Of a DNA stretch of 64,000 nt, positions 35,604 through 46,441 are shown piece after piece (the first letter of the stretch is position 1; every line of letters begins with the position of its first letter). Source of the stretch: Trichobilharzia szidati (Eukaryota > Platyhelminthes > Trematoda > Strigeidida > Schistosomatidae); contig OX235271.1 in NCBI GenBank assembly GCA_944472155.2, positions 119,541,329 through 119,605,328 of the forward strand. The letters run 5' to 3'. The notes beneath the pieces are model-generated. The model did no database searches and had not been told where the DNA came from. It was given only the letters and a program-made list of their open reading frames with translations. Made by a program: the position numbers and the translations under genes.

Positions 35604-36076
35604 TGAAATTTTTGAATAGAAATTTGAATGATCCAGTAAAGCTAGTCCTGGTTCAACAGGTAACTCCGGAGCTAAATCAAAACTTGATTTTGTATACCGT
35701 ATTCCTATTCGACTTTGGTTATGATAAGCAGCTAAGTCATTAGCGCTAAATGAGTTTGTCATTGAACGTATAGCTGGTGATTGTAGAACATTTGTGTTAC
35801 TGTTGTTTATGAAATTCTGACAATCACCTACTTGATCCGACATCACTGATATCTGATTACCTGACACACCAGCATAATGATAATTATCCCAACGATTGTT
35901 ATTTTGTCGAAGTCTATCCAATTCTGAGGGGATTCCACGCTCTGAAACATGGTTTGGTGGATTGTCTGTCTCAGAAGTATATGTGAATCCAGCATTTGCA
36001 CTACCTGAACGAGGCATACAACTTGTGAATCGGCTATAACCCGGACGTTGAAAATAGACATGCCAATTATGGTTGT
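35604..36076 (-). CDS. sav: Salvador exon 7 (disordered N-terminal region)
   Basis: Acceptor TTGATACAG, donor GTAGGT after a TCA codon. The exon begins in phase 1 and ends in phase 0, matching exons 6 and 8. The 157 full codons are rich in Asn, Ser, Arg and Tyr with no domain; they include FQRPGYSRFTSCMPRSG. The frame continues to a stop a few codons past the donor, which supports splicing here. Without splicing, a stop would end the protein before the WW domains. Confidence 0.7.
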
Positions 36077-36525
36077 CTGTATCAATAAGAGAAAGGATTT
36101 CAATAACATTATAGATAAATAAAGTGCATCTGATCTTTTCGAATTGATGATACACACACACGAAATCACCTGCAGATATGGTTAACATTTTGGATATACA
36201 ACATGCAATATATACAGTACTCAAGTAACAATTACGGAAAAATTGAATACATCAAATTAATTTACAAAATTATCCTTTGTTTTTAAAAACAAACCCACAG
36301 AAATAAAAAATAAACTTCTAAAGAAATGACAATTGTTAATACTGCTGTTATAATTGGAAAGAAAACGAAAGTCTCAAGAGATCTGTTGTGTCGTATATGT
36401 GCGTATAATGACTTTATTTCTTGGATATTATTATACTGAATGTGAAATAGGTTAACCATTGGTGTTTTTTAACTAATCTAGTGATTATGCGTTTCATTTC
36501 AAACAAAGTTTTTTTTTCAACTAGG

Positions 36526-36757
36526 TGCGTCGGTGGCACAGCGGTAGAACACTCGCCAAGCAAAAATGTAGTTCGCGGTTCGCCCCATGTCCGATGCACT
36601 CCTTCACCTTGCTAAGCCATTAATAAGACTGGTAAAGAGGGAAGGTTGAGCATGAGGCTAGCAACCCTATCCCGTAAAAATAAACACCACTCCTACTGAA
36701 ACTTTTCTTAGCTCTAGCTTGAAGCCCTATGTTCTACTTGGAACGTAAAGGAATAGA
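36526..36757 (+). repeat. tRNA-LINE chimeric SINE, copy 1
   Basis: The head TGCGTCGGTGGCACAGCGGT is tRNA-like. The body GGTAAAGAGGGAAGGTTGAG and GGCTAGCAACC resembles the 5' leader of the RTE LINE. The tail GAAGCCCTATGTTCTACTTG resembles the LINE 3' terminus. It is a near-perfect inverted partner of 38226-38457. Confidence 0.75.
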
Positions 36758-38225
36758 AAATCTATGGATTGTCAATTTTATGAAACTGAGTATATTAAGT
36801 GTTATCGTATAGTTCCAGAACTTTATATTTTCTCACTGTGAATAGGCTGACATTCTTAGATTGTATTCACATACATAATATATTGTGTTACTCAATAAAC
36901 AGCATGGATTGTCGTAACAAATATTGTATATTACACATTCTTCTCATAGGAACATATTTAATTGGAAATGTATGTGAAAGACTATGTCGAAAAGTGTTAG
37001 TTGGATTGATCCTGTCGACAACCTTTAAATGAATTTTCTAAAATAGTCAGGTTAATTAGGTAGGTTTTTTCGATTAAAAATTCTAATCTCATCGCATCCA
37101 AAATTAAAAAGTATTATAAAAGTATGTTTAGTTTGTTTTACTTTCCCATACTTGACAACTCCCTCTCACTATTCACTTGTTGTTAAATATTTCTTCGTAC
37201 ATTCTATTTTTCTCTGTTTTTTCCTACATTTCACTGTCGAGTGATGCATGAACGGCTGAGGTAGAATTCGATATTAGTGGTATTTAGTTATTGTTATTTA
37301 TTTTGTGGTATTCTGGTTCTGTTTTCTTGTAAGTTTGTACGAGTGCGCGAAAATCTGTGGGTGGTTTCATCTGTTTTTCTTCCTTTTTAGATTTACTTTT
37401 GCTTTTACTATACATTTACTTATTTTTCACGATCATATATACTTGTGTATACTGACTAGTTGATACATGTCTCTTTCTTTATTAACACCTACATATAAAC
37501 AAAATCCTGTTTGTTTTCCATGATATTTCCAAAAACTATTTAGAATTTCATGTTTGCTAAGTTATTCTGTTAAGGAATAGGTCAAGCAAGAAGACTGGAG
37601 TAATTTCTAATCAGTGACAAAACTAATTTACAAGTTTTACAATTTTATGTCTAACGATATGTAATGCCTTTGTTTAAAAATCAGTTTCATTCGTGTCAAT
37701 TAAATAATTATACATACTACTACTCGTATTCCGAATGTATTCGAGCATTCTTATATTAGGGATTTCTATCTACTGCTACCTGTGTATCTAAGTCATTTCA
37801 CTGGAACACTGATTTGATGTTTTAGACGACCGTGGAACTCTTGATACTGACTCCACACGCCCTGTTTTCATTGAGATTCGAAGTATTGTTGTTAGGAATC
37901 AGTTTAAAGAAATTTTGCCTATATCTACACACGCTGAACATATTAAATTGTTTTTTTGCGGAATTGTAATGACTACTGATTTTACGAATGTCTGAATTAT
38001 TGGAAATGTTAAATATCCTTATCATTCGTGATGAAAATTCTTTTACTTTGAGCAGGATTAATTAATTTAATTAGAAAGTCTAACATGCTATTGCTTCAAT
38101 AGAGTGAAAAGTTTATATTTCACAATGGCTTTTGCAATGTATTTAATCTGTATACATTTGCATTAAGTATATTATTATGCAGTTCGCCTGCATTGTTTGA
38201 TTTCTTGCAGTGAAAAAATATTCTT

Positions 38226-38457
38226 TCTATTCCTTTACGTTCCAAGTAGAACATAGGGCTTCAAGCTAGAGCTAAGAAAAGTTTCAGTAGGAGTGGTGTT
38301 TATTTTTACGGGATGGGGTTGCTAGCCTCATGCTCAACCTTCCCTCTTTACCAGTCTTATTAATGGCTTAGCAAGGTGAAGGAGTGCATCGGACATGGGT
38401 CGAACCGCGAACTACATTTTTGCTTGGCGAGTGTTCTACCGCTGTGCCACCGACGCA
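38226..38457 (-). repeat. tRNA-LINE chimeric SINE, copy 2 (inverted)
   Basis: Reverse complement matches 36526-36757 over its whole 232-base length; few differences were noticed (for example GGTTCGACCC against GGTTCGCCCC in the box B region). The two copies face each other across 1.5 kb. Confidence 0.75.
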
Positions 38458-38484
38458 ATCCATTGATTAAAAATCTAAAGCATT

Positions 38485-38840
38485 CAAGTATTGGCTTGTA
38501 GGGATTTGATTGATTGGTTACAGGATTTCATCATGAGCTGACATAGGTTAGGGAACCATTGGGAAACATGCAGGGAGTACTGGAAAGTATTCTGTCCTCG
38601 CTTGGGACTCTTCATCCGTGCGCACCTACATGGGTTCGGATGTGAGGACAAATACTAGCCGAGGACATCGGCTAGTGGTTGCGCTATGTCGTGAATTGGC
38701 AGAAGTTGGAATTCTCCAGCGGGTCGGGTCCAAGTGGCTTAATGGTCTAAGAGCTCGCCTTGTAACCAGAGGGTCCTGGGTTCGAACCCCAGTGGGTGAG
38801 TGCTGCTGAACAGTCCCAAAGTAGGACGGAACGACAAGAT
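38485..38840. repeat. Fold-back repeat: hammerhead-like arms around a tRNA-like core
   Basis: The left arm (38485-38640) in reverse complement contains GAAGAGTCCC and GAGGAC of a hammerhead-like stem. The core (about 38731-38795) is tRNA-like, with box A TGGCTTAATGG and box B GGTTCGAACCC (38779-38789). The right arm (38801-38833) reads CTGCTGAACAGTCCC then AGGACGGAAC, close to the Sm-alpha hammerhead form CTGATGAGTCCC... AGGACGAAAC. Core bases are mutated in both arms, so catalysis is unlikely. Confidence 0.6.
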
Positions 38841-39014
38841 ATAGGATGTGTACTTATTATTATGAACAAATTTCTACGATTTAATTACCACTTCTTGCAA
38901 ATGGTGATTTCAACTACCCAAATTCATTTAAATATTATTTTGAAAATAGCCACCCTAAGTTCATGGTCACTTTTAATTAAATATATATATATATATGTAT
39001 AAAAGAAATCCTCT

Positions 39015-39240
39015 TGCGTCGGTGAGACAGAGTTAGGATGCTCGCCAACCACAAATTTAGTTTGCGGTTCGATCCCCGGCCAACGCACTTCTTTACCTTG
39101 CTAAGCCCGTAATAAGACTGGTAAAGAGGGAAGGTTGAGCATGGGGCTAGCAACCTCACCCTGTTAAAATAAACACCACAGCTGCCGAAACTTCAAGCCT
39201 GCAGCTTGAAGCCCTATGTTCCACTGGGAAAGTAAATGAA
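39015..39240 (+). repeat. tRNA-LINE chimeric SINE, copy 3
   Basis: Same architecture as 36526-36757: tRNA-like head TGCGTCGGTGAGACAG with GGTTCGATCCC, then GGTAAAGAGGGAAGGTTGAG and GCTAGCAACC, then GAAGCCCTATGTTCCACTGG. It is more diverged than copies 1 and 2. Confidence 0.7.
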
Positions 39241-39350
39241 TGAAAATGAAAAATAATAAAATAACATAACTTGGAATCTCACTTTTTACAAGTTTCAGAC
39301 AGAATCGAATCGCCACTAAAGTCTGGGATATCATAATAATAATCTTTTGG

Positions 39351-39544
39351 CAGGCAATTTGTTTTTATCATCTGTTCACGAACGGGATGAACCACTGCCA
39401 CGAATTGTTCAATATTACCTTAAATGTAGTGTTAGACAATCGACCTTTGCATATCCAGGTGAAAATAAGTTTTCTATAATTCACAAACATTCATACCTAC
39501 AGAACATTAACAAGCCTATTGGAATTCTTGATGAAAATATTTAG
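39351..39544 (+). other. Unassigned plus-strand frame, possible exon
   Basis: A consensus-like acceptor (CTTTTGGCAG) precedes a frame reading NLFLSSVHERDEPLPRIVQ and FAYPGENKFSIIHKHSYLQN to TAG/TAA at 39542-39544. A donor-like AGGTGAAAAT lies at about 39460. The text looks coding but I do not recognise it, and no partner exon was found. Confidence 0.25.
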
Positions 39545-39866
39545 TTGTTAATGCTTACGTATTCTAATGAAGGTAATCACTGAAATTTTTATCATTTAGT
39601 ATTTCACTTAGAATGGTAAACACGTAAACCAAATTACAAGCAATGAATGTAGATAGTTAGAAAAGCTAACGTTTATGATATATTTCACTACTTTTAAGGA
39701 AGAGATTGTTAAGAACATGAAATTTCAGACACTTTTGTCTAAAAATTAATTAGCTTAAGTGTAAACGCATTTATAAGTGTTGGTAAACGAATCACAACTG
39801 GTTTCAACGGGTAGAAAAATTCTTTTTTTATATGCTTGTATAATTCAATAACTGATGGTTTTACTA

Positions 39867-42672
39867 ACCTCTCCTAAGCAAGGGAAAAGAGGGGTGGTTA
39901 GGCGTCAATTTACCGACCCCACAACGAAAAATCAATGCAATCACTAAAGAGACTTCAAGGCACACAGATAATACGAAAGATAAAATCATTCTTCACTGGA
40001 ATCGTGTATGTGAAATGAAACAGGCCAGTGGAATCTCTGGGGAATCTAGTCCGTGATGAAAGCGAAATAAGCATTGGGAAATGGATTGTAAAAGGAATCA
40101 GGAGATGTGGTACAGAAGTATTAGGAATCAGTGAGAGTACATGGAATGTAACTGCGGCAGAGTCAATAATCTACTCCAGTCATCCACACGACAACCACAA
40201 ACACACACGAGGAGAATATTCCCTAGGACGTCACCAACAGCATCAACGGGTCTGATGCAGTGAGAACCAATCTCTTCCAGGATGATGACAGCAAGATTCG
40301 ACTTAAAAGATAGGAACGTTACAACTATTCAGTGCTACAAACAACGCAGACCAAGAGAAGGAAGACTTCTGAAAACAATTCGAAACAGTAATGGACAAGA
40401 AACCGATCAGATAGTGACGTTAATATTCTAATGGGTGGTATGAATGGCAGCCAAACTGGAAGCAGACAACACAAAAAGAGAACTCATAATGAGTCGAGGG
40501 TCTCTGTGTGAAATGAATGAGAAGGCGACAATTTAGAAAATTTTGCTCTTTCAATGATATACACAAAGCAATAAGGATCTCAGCAGATAGACAAAAAACA
40601 TCAGGTAGACTTCATTTCAATCTCAAGGAGGTGGAAAATAAGCTTACTGGACACAAAATCGGGAGGAGAGGTAGATGTACTCTCGGACCACCACCTATCT
40701 ATTGCTGATGTCAGGTTGAAAGCCTTCAAAGAAGCTGGAGATGGATCAAATTAGATTTTAAAACTCAGAAAATGAAAGACGAAACTCAAAATGACACCTT
40801 TACTGTAGGCGTCAGGTAAAAATTGTAGATATCAAGAAACATCACCGAGTAAACTTGCTCGGAAAGACACTATAACTGTCTGAAGGAGATGTGTAAGAGA
40901 ACTTGTGTAGAAATCTTAAGTGAGGGGGAGAGGCAAGATAAGGAATGGCTCTCTACGGACACTTGGAAAACAACCGAGTAGAAAAGGACGGTGAAGCAGA
41001 AGATGAACCAAGAAAGGAGTAGCTAAGCGCAACCTACAACACACTGAACAAAGGAGTGAAGAAGAGTATTGAGAAAGACAAAAGACGCTTCTAAGACACA
41101 GTGGCAACCGAAGCAGAACAGGCTGTAGGTAAAGAGACCTCAGAACATTACATGAGGTGGCTAAATCTCTATGCGGCAAGAGATTAACGCAGATAAAATC
41201 AATAATAGTGAAAGATATTCAAGTGTTGGTTTGTAGGGATTTGACTGGTTACAGGATTTTCATCATAGTGAAAGAAACCTGATTACCACAGAGATGAAAC
41301 AAAGGGAACAACGCACTGATCACTTCAAAGGTCTCTTGAATCGACCGTAAATATCACCAACAGAAAAAGAACTGCCCTTGAACAAAATTAGAAATCTGGA
41401 AAGCATTAAAGTTACCGAAAGCTAGCCGAGAAACCAGCAGAACCAGATGAAATTGCCTAGAAGTACTTCAAACGGATCTACATACCTCAGCGGGCATGTG
41501 CACGACAGTATTGAGAAAAATGTACAAGGAATGAAATGTACATTGTCAGACTACCAAAAAAGGACTACTTAAGCCTTTATAAGAAGTGGTACTAAGTCAT
41601 GCTGCTGTCCACCCCGAGAAAAATATTAACTCATTCTCCAGCGATTAAAATATGCTCTGGATGCAAAACTCCTCCCAGAACGGGCTGGGTTCACAAAAAG
41701 CAAATCTTGCTCGGGTCAAATCTCAACGATACATATCATCATAGAACAGAACACAAAATGACAGTCAACTCTCTACCTCAACTGTGAGGTAATTTGGCAG
41801 CTGCTTGAACACCACCGAATGTGGTGGCGCAAGCATTTATAAACCTCATTCAACAGCTATAAGATGATGCCACATGCCAAGTGATTCACAACGGAAAGCT
41901 CAGTAAAGCCTTTGAGGTGAAGACAAGAGTAAGATAAATCTTCCTCCTTTTACCTACGATCTTCCTGGTTGTAGTAGACTGAATTATATTGACAGACCAG
42001 GGGGACTGAAAAGGTGGACAGAGGATAAACCGACAAAAAGACTCTAGAAGACCTGAACTTCACAGGTGATTTATGTCTCAGCTACAGGCGTCATGGATAA
42101 AGATGTCGAAGCTAGCCAGGATCAGACCAAGAAAGAAGGACAAGCTTTCATCACCTTCAAATCAGTGCAGAAATTTATTGCAATTAGAATAAGGAACAAG
42201 ATCCAAATTTTCAACATGGATGTCAAATGATTGCTTCCGTGTGGTTAAAGAAACTCGGAGAATCACGGAAAACAGGTCCAACGGGCAGCAGACCTTCATC
42301 AACAGTTGCCTTAACTCGACAGTGAAGCTCAGATGGCTAAACACCATGAGCAACAAGGAACTCTGACAGTGCAATGAACCAACCAAGAACATATTGCTTG
42401 TCCAAAAAATATCCAGAAGGAAATGGAACTGGATTGGATATACGCTGAAGAAGACCACTGAGTGACACCACACACTGCGCAGATCGTCGGGTGAAACCCG
42501 AATAGGAAGTACAGTGTTGATATCTGAGGGTTATATGGAGGAGATCGCACAAGGAGGAAATGAATGCTTATGATGATCGTGGGGGCAGGTAAAAAGACAG
42601 CGAACAAAAGAGTGAAATAGAAATGTGCTGCTGAAGCTCTATGTTCCACTCGGCATTTAAAGGAAGAATAGT
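39867..42672 (+). pseudogene. RTE LINE copy, heavily decayed, plus strand
   Basis: Begins with text related to the LINE 5' leader (AAAAGAGGGGTGGTTAGGCG) and ends with the LINE 3' tail form GAAGCTCTATGTTCCACTCG near 42660. In between are endonuclease pieces (CGTEVLGISESTWN near 40110) and RT pieces such as AFIKLIQQL-like and VIHNGKLSKAFE near 41885, broken by many stops. It lies antisense to Salvador in intron 6. An additional repeat fragment sits inside it at 41215-41265. Confidence 0.7.
41215..41265. repeat. Short fragment of the fold-back repeat inside the LINE
   Basis: Text AGTGTTGGTTTGTAGGGATT and GGTTACAGGATTTTCATCAT matches the outer end of the fold-back family (compare 38485-38540). 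It is flanked on both sides by ATAGTGAAAG (41205-41214 and 41265-41274), a probable target-site duplication. Confidence 0.6.
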
Positions 42673-43057
42673 AGTATATGGACAGCGAGTTTAGTGTATT
42701 TCCATGAGATATATAGGGAATTAACTGAGATTTAAAAGTTAGGAAAATACTTGTGTATTCAGGCCTTATAAGATGTAAACATGGTTTAACCATCTGACAA
42801 GAAAATCAAGACAACATACAATCTAAAGTAAGAACGCCTATTTGTCCCAAATGCTATTCGAATAATGACTGTTATCATACGCAAGCTAATCAGTGTGTTC
42901 CTTCATATCCTTTGATTTAAAGCATTTTTGGTAATCATGACTTGTTAAAACCTATCTCAAATATCATTAGGAAGTAATTCTCGGAAATATAAGGTAAATG
43001 TAATTTGGTTATATTAGAAAATATCTACCAGCTTGATTTTAAAATACTTCGGAATAC

Positions 43058-43409
43058 CTGGATTATTGTTGTTATAGCAGGAAAACGGATCCCAGCGAAC
43101 ATTATTCATATAAGGGAACCAAGGATAGGCAGGTGGAGGTGAATATACACCAGATGGTCGACAATACACATAAGAATTTCCCGGAATTCTATCAGCAAAT
43201 CTTTTCACCCCGTCTAGGTTCGTACATGAGCATCGCCCACCAGTTGATGAAGCTTCTGGTAGAGGATTTTCTGGAGGTTGTGAATCATAAGAAACAAAGT
43301 GACAACTATCAGATAAAGGGGACGCACAGTTCCCTTCAAGTACATGAGCGTGATTAGCGTCCATATAGCATAAATGTCCTGCTGCAGAATAATTTGGAGG
43401 AGAATTCAT
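43058..43409 (-). CDS. sav: Salvador exon 6 (disordered N-terminal region)
   Basis: Acceptor AAAATAG immediately before ATG AAT; donor GTATTC after CCAG. The exon starts in phase 0 and ends in phase 1, as required by exons 5 and 7. The 117 codons are Pro/Ser/Asn/Tyr-rich (for example SPPPAYPWFPYMNN) without a domain. The donor is a weaker match than the others, so the exact end could shift; phase agreement with exon 7 supports this choice. Confidence 0.68.
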
Positions 43410-44204
43410 CTATTTTAGAAAAAGACAAAATTTCAAGGTTGAAAGTAGGACATTACAAGCAATATTGAAGAACTAATAAGCAAATATGTCACTGTATGCT
43501 TCATTTTGAAAACAGTAATGATAGGCAAAGTAACAGTTTACAAGATTTTAGCAATTACAAAGAATTATGCAACTAAATCCATACGCTATTTTGGATGATC
43601 TAGCATCAGTACCTCTTCTCAATGAACTTCACTGAATACAATTTCGAAGTAGATATAGTTTTTAAGTCACACAAATACTCTCATATTTAATAAATAACAT
43701 TGGTATGCGTTAATAACAATATTCAGTTTGCATTACAAAATTACATGGCAAGATTTTAAATACTAACAGGGTACTTTAAGTTTTAAAAGTATGATCAGAC
43801 ATTGTTTATCATCGCATTACTACATAAAATGTTATATGCATATTTTTAAGTGTATTAAAAGCATATTTATGCAGTAACTTGGACGGTTTTATGAATGTGA
43901 ATTTTAAAAGATGCCTTATGCATAATTCAAACAGCCTTTACCTTTTATTTGGTGTGAACAGTTCGTTTACAAATAATTTGTCGTTTATTAACATGTTGTT
44001 GATATGTCAAACTGAATGACTGGAAACCTTTAAAAGTATAAACACTATGATGTAGTCAACTTTAACACTAGACTATGTTTGTAGATAAATAGAATTTACA
44101 AAATAATAACGTAATTTTAAAAACATATTCATTCTCTTACATATAACCCATAATAAAATCAATAATATTAATAACTGCGGAATAAAAATAAGTTCTTCGA
44201 GTTT

Positions 44205-44400
44205 GCCCACGGATTAATATCAGTTCGAGAACCATTGGAAACCAGAGAGTACTGAACAGCTGTTTCATCCTATTTTAGGGATCACCGGCAGTACGCGCCC
44301 CCTGGGGTTCGAACCCAGGACCTTCTGGATACAAGGCAGGCAGGTATACCATTCAACCACTGAGATCCATTTAAATGGTCCATGAATTCTTGCTTCTACC
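44205..44400 (-). repeat. Hammerhead-like and tRNA-like repeat copy
   Basis: On the minus strand, a tRNA-like core (GGATCTCAGTGGTTGAATGG; box B GGTTCGAACCCC) is followed by GGTGATCCCTAAAATAGGAT then GAAACAGCTGTTC, which keeps the hammerhead stem II and GAAA but has CCGGTGA where an active core has CTGATGA. It joins directly onto the hairpin at 44413. Confidence 0.55.
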
Positions 44401-44412
44401 AATTTGTGATTT

Positions 44413-44623
44413 AGCGTGACCAGCAACCAATGTCATCGGTGGGAACTCTATCCTCACTCCCGACTGGATGGTCCCCACTGGTCATGACTTCTCACTAGAA
44501 CTCCAGGAAACCCCGTCCTGTAGTAAGTCACCGGAGTTCCAGTGAGAATTCGTGACCACGGAGGTCCATACAGTCGGGAGTGAGGTTGGAGTTCCCGCCG
44601 ATGACATTGGTTGGCGGTCGCGC
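44413..44623. repeat. Long imperfect hairpin, arms of about 92 bp
   Basis: 44413-44504 pairs with 44533-44623 as an inverted repeat with a 28-base loop. For example CCTCACTCCCGACTG in the left arm matches CAGTCGGGAGTGAGG in the right arm, and CCAATGTCATCGG matches CCGATGACATTGG. The arms are mostly complementary, with scattered mismatches. Confidence 0.8.
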
Positions 44624-45221
44624 TAAAATGTTTTTTTAAATCCTTACAAATCAACTCTTGAAAACAAATAAGTTCAATAAAGCACTTTAACGACAACAAA
44701 GATAAAAACGAGGCAATGAATGAAAATGAAAACAAGACAACAGAATAGTGTCCACAACAAAGAATAAGTGCATTTGTACAAAACGAAGAAGGTTATATAG
44801 TAAAAAACCTGTAACGTCAAATAATAACAAACATATACATATCTTAAAATACACTTATATGGACAAACACTAAACATTTAAAATACTTATTCACTCACTT
44901 AACACGTAGTAAGTCGATCTTTTGAAACCTAAGGAATTCAATACTGAAATTTAAGTGTTGTATATAACATTAATAATGCTGTAAAAGTTTTTTACATTAT
45001 TCAAAAAAACCGATGAACAACAGTTCATACAAAGATTAAATTTTAGCTTAGAAGGAAGATGACCATAATTCAATAAATAGTTGAAAAGACATTGACAATA
45101 CTGAGATTCTAAGCGGTACCTATTTTATTTTTTAAACTAGGGGAGACAGTACTCTCTATCTAGTTTAACCTGAAGTAACAAAACAAAACACACTTAAAAA
45201 TTGCAATGAGTAATATCTTAC

Positions 45222-45682
45222 CGCATAAGATAAAGGACTAATTAAACGATTCATTCTGTGTGCACAAGCTGTATAGTCAAGACATAATTGTTGCTGAAGT
45301 GTTTGCTGTTGTTGTGTCTGTTTTAAATGAGGATAGAAATAATGATAATATGGAAATTGAGAATAAGATGGATAACGCTGAGGAAACATGTGAGAAGAAG
45401 TATACCATTGATACCAGTTTGGAGGCCAAGGGGTTGCTTGTCCTTGTTGAGGATCAGACACATGACTACTACTGGAGTCTGTATAATAATTCGTATGACT
45501 GATGTTTCTATCCGCACACCCTGCTGAAGATGGTGCGTAGCTCATAGGTGGAACGGTCAAACAAGTGCTATTATGCCAGTTCGCTGTCCTGGATGATGAT
45601 ATCAGACCAGAATGGTTAGATGCAGAAACGCAAGGTACTCCAGCTGCCGTAGATCGTTCTACCGCATTCCAATCAGTTTGTT
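45222..45682 (-). CDS. sav: Salvador exon 5 (disordered, Gln/Tyr-rich)
   Basis: Acceptor TTATCTAG, donor GTAAGA. Starts in phase 1 and ends in phase 0. The 153 full codons carry Ser-rich text and a Gln tract (KQTQQQQTLQQQLC) after an aromatic stretch (YSQFPYYHYFYPHLK). No domain. The Gln tract is a low-complexity feature not present in short vertebrate Salvador. Confidence 0.7.
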
Positions 45683-45907
45683 CTAGATAACAAGGAGAAA
45701 CCATATATTAAATATATATAAATTATGTTGACCAATAGATAAAACATTCGCAAAAGATGCCAGATAGTAGGTACTTTTCTAAGGTTACCCTACCTAGCTT
45801 CCAATTGACTAGAAAAATGGTTGGGTTTTCACAAATGTACTATTTATTTATATTGAAAAATGCCTGTCTTAACGTTTGCTTAGATGTATATGTATACATC
45901 AGTTCCC

Positions 45908-46122
45908 CAGCGTTCCAATTGGAACAGGGTTTCAAGCATGATCGCTGAAGTTGCAGTAGCGTGGAGTCTCTGTATCAAGTGGGACTGCTGGCCTCACGCT
46001 TGACTCCCCCTCTTTATCAGGCATACTACTGGCTAAACGAGATTTAGGATTGTATCTGGCCAAAATTCAATCTGGACCACGCACGTGGTTAGCGAGCATT
46101 CTACCGCTGAACCACCGACGCA
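45908..46122 (-). repeat. tRNA-LINE chimeric SINE, copy 4 (diverged)
   Basis: On the minus strand it begins TGCGTCGGTGGTTCAGCGGT, carries GATAAAGAGGGGGAGTCAAG and ends GAAACCCTGTTCCAATTGG. It has the same layout as the other copies but is the most diverged. Confidence 0.65.
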
Positions 46123-46135
46123 TTATATATATATA

Positions 46136-46441
46136 AATTGGTTTGTAGGGACTTGTTTGATTGGTTGGAGGATTTCATCATGAGCTGACACTGGTTAGAG
46201 AACTATTGGAAAACCTGTAGGGAGTATTGGACAGCCGTCTCGTCCTAGTTTGGGGCTCTTCAGTAGTATGAACCTACCACATGGGTTCGAACCCAGGACC
46301 TGATTACAAGGCGACCTCACAGACCATTAAGCCACTGGCACCCAATCCAATGGCCCATGAATTCTGAGTTCTGCTAATTCACGAGTCCCAGACGAAACAG
46401 TTGTCCAATACTCCCTGAAGGTATTCCAATGATTTTTTAAC
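46136..46441. repeat. Fold-back repeat with tRNA-like core
   Basis: The left arm (46136-46265), read in reverse complement, contains CTGAAGAGCCCCAAACTAGG then ACGAGACGG, one or two changes from a hammerhead core. The tRNA-like core in reverse complement has CAGTGGCTTAATGGTCTGTG and GGTTCGAACCC. The right arm (46388-46441) is in plus orientation: ACGAGTCCCAGACGAAACAG, then GTCCAATACTCCCTGAAGG. The arms are therefore inverted relative to each other. Confidence 0.6.

Larger units (their letters stand above)
36077..43057 (-). other. Salvador intron 6
   Basis: A 7-kb intron holding three tRNA-LINE chimeric SINEs, a fold-back hammerhead-like repeat, an unassigned plus-strand frame near 39351-39544 and a decayed RTE LINE at 39867-42672. 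The remainder (36758-38225 and 42673-43057) shows nothing recognisable. Confidence 0.6.
43410..45221 (-). other. Salvador intron 5
   Basis: Contains the hammerhead-like/tRNA-like repeat at 44205-44400 and the hairpin at 44413-44623. The remaining AT-rich sequence shows nothing recognisable. Confidence 0.6.

Noticed and set aside
38731..38799. A functional tRNA gene (box A and B, possible TGT anticodon)
   Set aside because: It does not form a clean cloverleaf with a paired acceptor stem, recurs in degenerate form at 44300 and 46270, and is embedded in a repeat.
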